Shown: positions 5,534 through 5,543 of the stretch, piece after piece
Position numbering within the stretch: the first letter of the stretch is position 1
Layout: every line of letters begins with the position of its first letter
Origin: Gemmatimonadota bacterium
GTDB taxonomy: Bacteria; Gemmatimonadota; Gemmatimonadetes; Gemmatimonadales; GWC2-71-9
Length of the DNA: 5,543 nucleotides
Direction of reading: 5' to 3'
NCBI GenBank assembly: GCA_025361465.1
Contig: JANYAG010000102.1
Coordinates: 1 to 5,543, forward strand
Position numbers and translations under genes: made by a program
The notes under the pieces: generated by a model
Database searches by the model: none
Told to the model about the DNA's origin: nothing
Seen by the model: the letters and a program-made list of their open reading frames with translations, nothing else

Positions 5534-5543
5534 GGCGGACTCC

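Overview
This is a high-GC bacterial chromosomal segment with six genes, five complete and one running off the left edge. I see no RNA genes, CRISPR array, insertion sequence, phage or plasmid functions. The mix is secreted or lipidated proteins with Ala/Pro-rich leaders, a Big_2-type Ig domain plus a ZU5-like domain on a xylanase, and a DinB-fold protein with a signal peptide. It resembles soil Gemmatimonadota, with Acidobacteriota as an alternative. That is inferred from protein style only, since no phylogenetic marker is present.

Layout, left to right. The minus-strand 5' part of an mprF-type gene (1-1140) carries the multi-membrane-spanning flippase half; its C-terminal synthase half would lie beyond position 1. 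It diverges across 43 bases from a plus-strand VirJ/AcvB-family serine hydrolase (1184-1870). That gene converges, with a 4-base gap, on a minus-strand secreted DinB-like protein (1875-2405). Upstream of it on the same strand, 127 bases away, is a short membrane protein resembling the two ends of DUF2339 proteins (2533-3264). This diverges across 100 bases from a plus-strand small lipoprotein (3365-3829). The lipoprotein converges on a minus-strand lipoprotein-type GH10 endoxylanase (3851-5533), and a 12-bp-stem hairpin (3841-3871) sits at that junction.

How the genes relate. The mprF and virJ-like genes form a plausible functional pair: MprF makes and flips aminoacylated phosphatidylglycerol, and Agrobacterium AcvB hydrolyses lysyl-phosphatidylglycerol. 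Adjacent synthesis and turnover genes therefore suggest control of envelope charge. The other genes share an envelope or secreted location but no evident pathway. The xylanase has no transporter, regulator or other carbohydrate-active gene beside it in this window.

No clearly new multi-gene system is visible. The points most worth following are the divergent mprF/virJ pair, the compact DUF2339-like protein, the Big_2/ZU5-like/GH10 arrangement and the junction hairpin.
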